Below, in pieces: positions 60,518 to 64,000 of a stretch of 64,000 nt of DNA. Numbering within the stretch: the first letter of the stretch is position 1; the number at the start of each line of letters is the position of its first letter. Made by a program: the position numbers and the translations under genes. The notes beneath the pieces were generated by a model. The model had not been told where the DNA came from. It made no database searches and was given only the letters and a program-made list of their open reading frames with translations. Source of the DNA: Dromaius novaehollandiae (Eukaryota > Chordata > Aves > Casuariiformes > Dromaiidae). The stretch is taken from contig NC_088117.1 of NCBI RefSeq assembly GCF_036370855.1, positions 9,362,001 through 9,426,000 on the forward strand. Reading direction: 5' to 3'.

Positions 60518-63500
60518 GTGAGCGCCGAGCCCCCCGGGCACACGCACCCCCCCAGCCCAGGATAACGCTGGGACACAGCCGGGATCTGCCCCCTGCCTCC
60601 ATCCCGGGACACAGCCAGGACCCCCAACCCCCTCGCCTCCATCCCAGGACATGGCTGGGACCCTCACCCCAGCCCGGGACATGGCCAGGATCCCCCCACC
60701 TGCCTCCAGCCCAGGACACAGCCAGGATCATCCCACCCAGCCCCAACCTCCTTCCCAACCCCCCCGGCACAGCCGCCCCCCATCCTTGCACCGGTAGCTG
60801 CGAGCAGGGCCCGGGGGGTCACACAGCACTGCAGGCGCCAGGGGCAGCCCCAGCCCCATGCAAGAAAATGGAGAAAAAATTTCCCGTGAAAACACCTGGA
60901 GCAGCTGGACACATTTTTTGCCACTTGCTCATATGACAGTGAGAGAGAAAATGTCTTTCCTCATTTCTCCTTCTCAAGCAACTTAATGTTTTATCACTGT
61001 TAAGCACTTGGTAGCCCCCAGACAATGGTGCAGTAAGTAGTTTGGGGAGGGTTTTCCATACGATATTCCCGCAGTTTGTGAAGCATTCAGGGACAGCGAC
61101 AGGGGACGATGCCCTTTACTACCACCCCGCAACCAGAGAAGGCCAGCAGCAAGCAGGAGCCCTGCAGGCCACCAGATACTTAGAGGTCTGGCAAAATCTA
61201 ACAGCCTGGATTAGTACTTTAGACAGGCCGTGAAGATTATAGTCAATTCGCAAACTCCTGCACTTCTCATCTTATCAGTTCCTCTTGTGCTATGGCTAAG
61301 CTGGGTAGGCTTCAGAAAGCTTCATGCGTATCTTTAAGCCAAGTCAAGCTGGGACTAGCCCTTTTCTGCCATGGTTTCTTTCAGTCCATCCGCACTAGCA
61401 AAATTCTGCTTGTGCCCCAAAGCTGATCAGATCTGGCTTGTCTGGATGCCTGCTGCTCACTTTGTTGTCTTCTGTTGGATGAGACCTGTAGGATCTATCC
61501 GCTCCTCCTGATCGACCTCCACCACTGCAGCAAGTTGCGCATGAGGCGGAGGAGAGCTGTGCAAGGCACCCCTCTTGCAAACACAAGCAAGCGCCCTGTC
61601 CAACCAACAGCCCTTTCCTGGAGTCCCCTCCCTTAGCAGGCAGCTGAATTACAGCTCTTGGCCCCTGGATGGCACTAGTAGAATAGCTTCTTGCCTTAAC
61701 CACTTTTTTCCATTCCCAGCAACCCTCATCAGAAAGAAAAAAAAAATCCGTTCCTCCCCCGGTGCTATAGGGATGCGATTGTTGCTTCTGAGGGGGGAGA
61801 GGAGAAGAAAGGGCAGCTTCGGTCGGTGCCAACCCTCTCTGGAGCAAGCAGTGTTCAAGCACACAGCAAATGGTTTGACCAGCTGCATTTTTTCTCCTCT
61901 CCTTGTGAGGGCAGCCAGTTCTGCTCAGATTCCTCATTTTTCCCCACAACATGCAGTGGTGACATTTAAACTGCTGCTGTTCAGCCCATGCTGCCGTAGT
62001 TAAGGTCTTGAGTTCCCTTGATAATCCTTCCCTCTCACCACCAGCTTGGAAGCTGGCCATAAAACTGCAGATTTTGAACATGACAGAAAATTTGGATCTT
62101 GCAACATCTAATATCTTCTTTTCCTCATGAAGCTTTTAGATTTCACTCAGCAGTTATATTAGGAGGGCAAAGAAAGACAAATATGTGTTTTGTGTCATAA
62201 GTGCAGAGCAACTTTGCTTTTTCAAAACCAGAACTTTTGCAGTCTTTCTATTCCCTGGCTCTTTCAGGTTTGATAGGAAGCAATGATGGTATCTTTGAGC
62301 AAGATTGCTGGTGGTAGCTAGCTCACCTTGCACCAGATTCTTCTGGGGTGGTAGCTGACAGATGCAAAACAAACTATGATGCCCTGCTTACAAGTACAGA
62401 AACCTCACTGGGATGAAGGCAGCTGCAGCACCAGGGCAGGGGGGAAGAGAGGGAAGAAGGGGAGGGCAAGAGGAGGCAGCCCAGTATCCTCCCCATCCCT
62501 CCAAACTGCTCCCACCTTTCTTAGAGCATGTAAATACATGTTTGTGTAACATAAAAACATGCATTAGAGAAAGATGTAATTATGTGACATTTAAAGTAAC
62601 TAAAGACATAATTGCAGGGGTTGGGCTAATCCTGCTTATTTTCACAATGCAGTCACATGCCATATTTGAAGAGAGGTATAAATCACCAGTCAGCACAGTA
62701 AATTCTAGATCTACCACTACATAACTGGAGGTAATGCTGTTGAGGGTAGCACCTATAGTGTAGTATAGATGTTGCAGTTAGATTATACGCAGTCACCAGG
62801 ATTATGTCGACTTGCATGGGAGTTTCGTCTGTCTGGGCTGGGCCATTCAGCCAAATGCTGCGTGTCCCTAAAGCTCAGTCAATAGTGTCCCCCCCCCACC
62901 CCAGGTCCTGCATGCGGTTTGCTCAGCTCTAGGGCTTGAGGTTTTTGCCCAGCACGACTGAGCATCTTGGCAAGGGGATTTCTGAGCCGTTATAAATCCT
63001 GGGATATTTCTGTATGTCACAGTCTGGGTTTCTGCTATCTGGCCAAGGGAAATTCAAACTTGAGCAGGTTTTGAGGAGAGGTAGCAACAATATTAGCAGT
63101 CTGGCCAAGTCCTCTGCTCTTGGGTCTTCTTTGCAGGAGGGTTTATTTCTCAGCAAGGCAGCTGGTAGAGATGTAGGAAGATCTGCACCCACACAACACT
63201 GTTCTTCAGCATGAAGTAGCTGGGCTGTTAACAGGGAGGCTTTTTTACTCTTCAAGTCAGCAGTAACTTCACCTCGCACTAAGTTTCATCACAGTGTTTG
63301 TGCGGCAACTCTTCTGGCCACCATCCAGGTGCCTTCCTACACTGCCTCATGCCCCGCTGTTCCCAGCTGCTGTATTTGCCAGGGTGCCCTCTGCAGCCAG
63401 GAGGTCACCGCGATGGGATGGCAGTTTACTCTGTGAGCATTGGTACGCGGCCAGGCCCCACTCGCTGCCACACGCACACGCTGGTGGTCAGCGAGCTCAC

Positions 63501-64000
63501 AGTGCCAGCGCTCTGCCGCATTTCCTCTTTGTGCTTCTGCTTGGAGTCCTGGATCTCTTCTTGCCCTGGGGAGCCCTCCAGGCCAGGCGTTTTGGACAGA
63601 GTCAAAGGGGATGGCCAACATGAGTCCCAACCTCCATGCTGTGCGGTGCCACCTGGAAAACAAGGATAGGAAAATGGCTTGGGAGAAGGGACAGTGGGAG
63701 GGCACTGAGGAATGCACAGCTGGCCACAGCTGCCCAAGCTTCACCAGGCAGCAGATATGCAAGCGCCTAACTGAGGCCTCACAGTCATGGATGGGACACT
63801 TACTCTCCAATCGTCCTCCTACTCATGTTTGGTCCCTAACCTTCAGGGCTGCAGTGTGCTCGGAGCAGTGAGCACAGCTGGTGCAAATGCGATGGCTCTC
63901 CTGCTTTGCAGCAGCTCACAGCAGGATCCCCTTCTTCCTCACCCAGTTCCTTCACATACCCTGGAAATAGAGCATCGCATACCCAAATGGAGGCCGTGGC
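60518..64000 (+). other. CFAP77: CFAP77 intron 1 (partial)
   Basis: Apart from the minisatellite near its start, the sequence is unremarkable. Long minus-strand frames at 61395-62081 and 63337-63810 lack recognisable domains. One exon-like coil frame is noted in the findings. Confidence 0.6.
60553..60755. repeat. Imperfect minisatellite in CFAP77 intron 1
   Basis: About five degenerate copies of a 30-40 nt unit built on ccagcccaggacacagccag, with gggacatggc variants, separated by C-rich runs. Confidence 0.75.

Larger units (their letters stand above)
59380..60560. promoter_or_regulatory. CpG island, bidirectional TTF1/CFAP77 promoter
   Basis: Continuous GC- and CpG-rich stretch between the divergent TTF1 and CFAP77 5' ends. 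It carries several RFX X-box matches and an ETS core, with no TATA box. The head-to-head arrangement matches human gene order. Confidence 0.75.

Noticed and set aside
61395-62081. A 228-codon minus-strand open frame in CFAP77 intron 1.
   Set aside because: No recognisable domain, irregular composition and no splice-site support; length is compatible with chance in this sequence.
63337-63810. A 157-codon minus-strand open frame near the window end.
   Set aside because: No motif or family recognised; it overlaps another open frame, as expected in GC-rich noncoding DNA.

Overview
The window is vertebrate nuclear DNA, almost certainly from a bird (another sauropsid is possible). It carries the syntenic block NTNG2 – SETX – TTF1 – CFAP77, known from human 9q34 and, from memory, chicken chromosome 17. 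Its introns are short, and the only interspersed repeat I recognise is a broken CR1 LINE, the typical avian retroelement. There are no bacterial features. All genes are split by GT–AG introns, so I built them exon by exon and checked reading phase at every junction.

Layout. (1) 1–5.6 kb, + strand, very GC-rich: the 3' end of NTNG2 (netrin-G2), with two laminin-EGF exons and a last EGF/GPI-signal exon. The 4.5 kb upstream of them contains four candidate cassette exons that all keep frame. (2) 5.6–14.9 kb: the convergent tails of NTNG2 and SETX, AT-rich, with no recognised gene. (3) 14.9–47.4 kb, – strand: complete SETX (senataxin). I find 24 coding exons joining in frame to 2,832 codons plus stop, including one 4,587-nt exon and all SF1 helicase motifs. 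A CR1 copy and a (GTTTTT)n/(GT)n repeat sit in one intron. The 5' end lies in a CpG island. (4) 47.5–50.06 kb: the TTF1 3' UTR and a short spacer before the SETX promoter. (5) 50.06–58.6 kb, – strand: complete TTF1 coding region, 10 coding exons, 717 codons plus stop. (6) 59.4–60.5 kb: a CpG island forming a head-to-head TTF1/CFAP77 promoter with several RFX X-box matches. (7) 60.39–64 kb, + strand: first coding exon of CFAP77 and part of its first intron.

Functionally, NTNG2 is a GPI-anchored synaptic adhesion protein. SETX is an RNA/DNA helicase that resolves R-loops and promotes Pol II termination. TTF1 is the Myb-type Pol I terminator protein. CFAP77 is a ciliary microtubule protein, which fits X-boxes at its promoter. 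No wholly new system is evident. The most interesting signals are the NTNG2 cassette-exon series, the X-box cluster, a TTF1 splice acceptor built from a microsatellite, and two unexplained exon-like frames at 9.4–9.75 kb and 63.4–63.7 kb.
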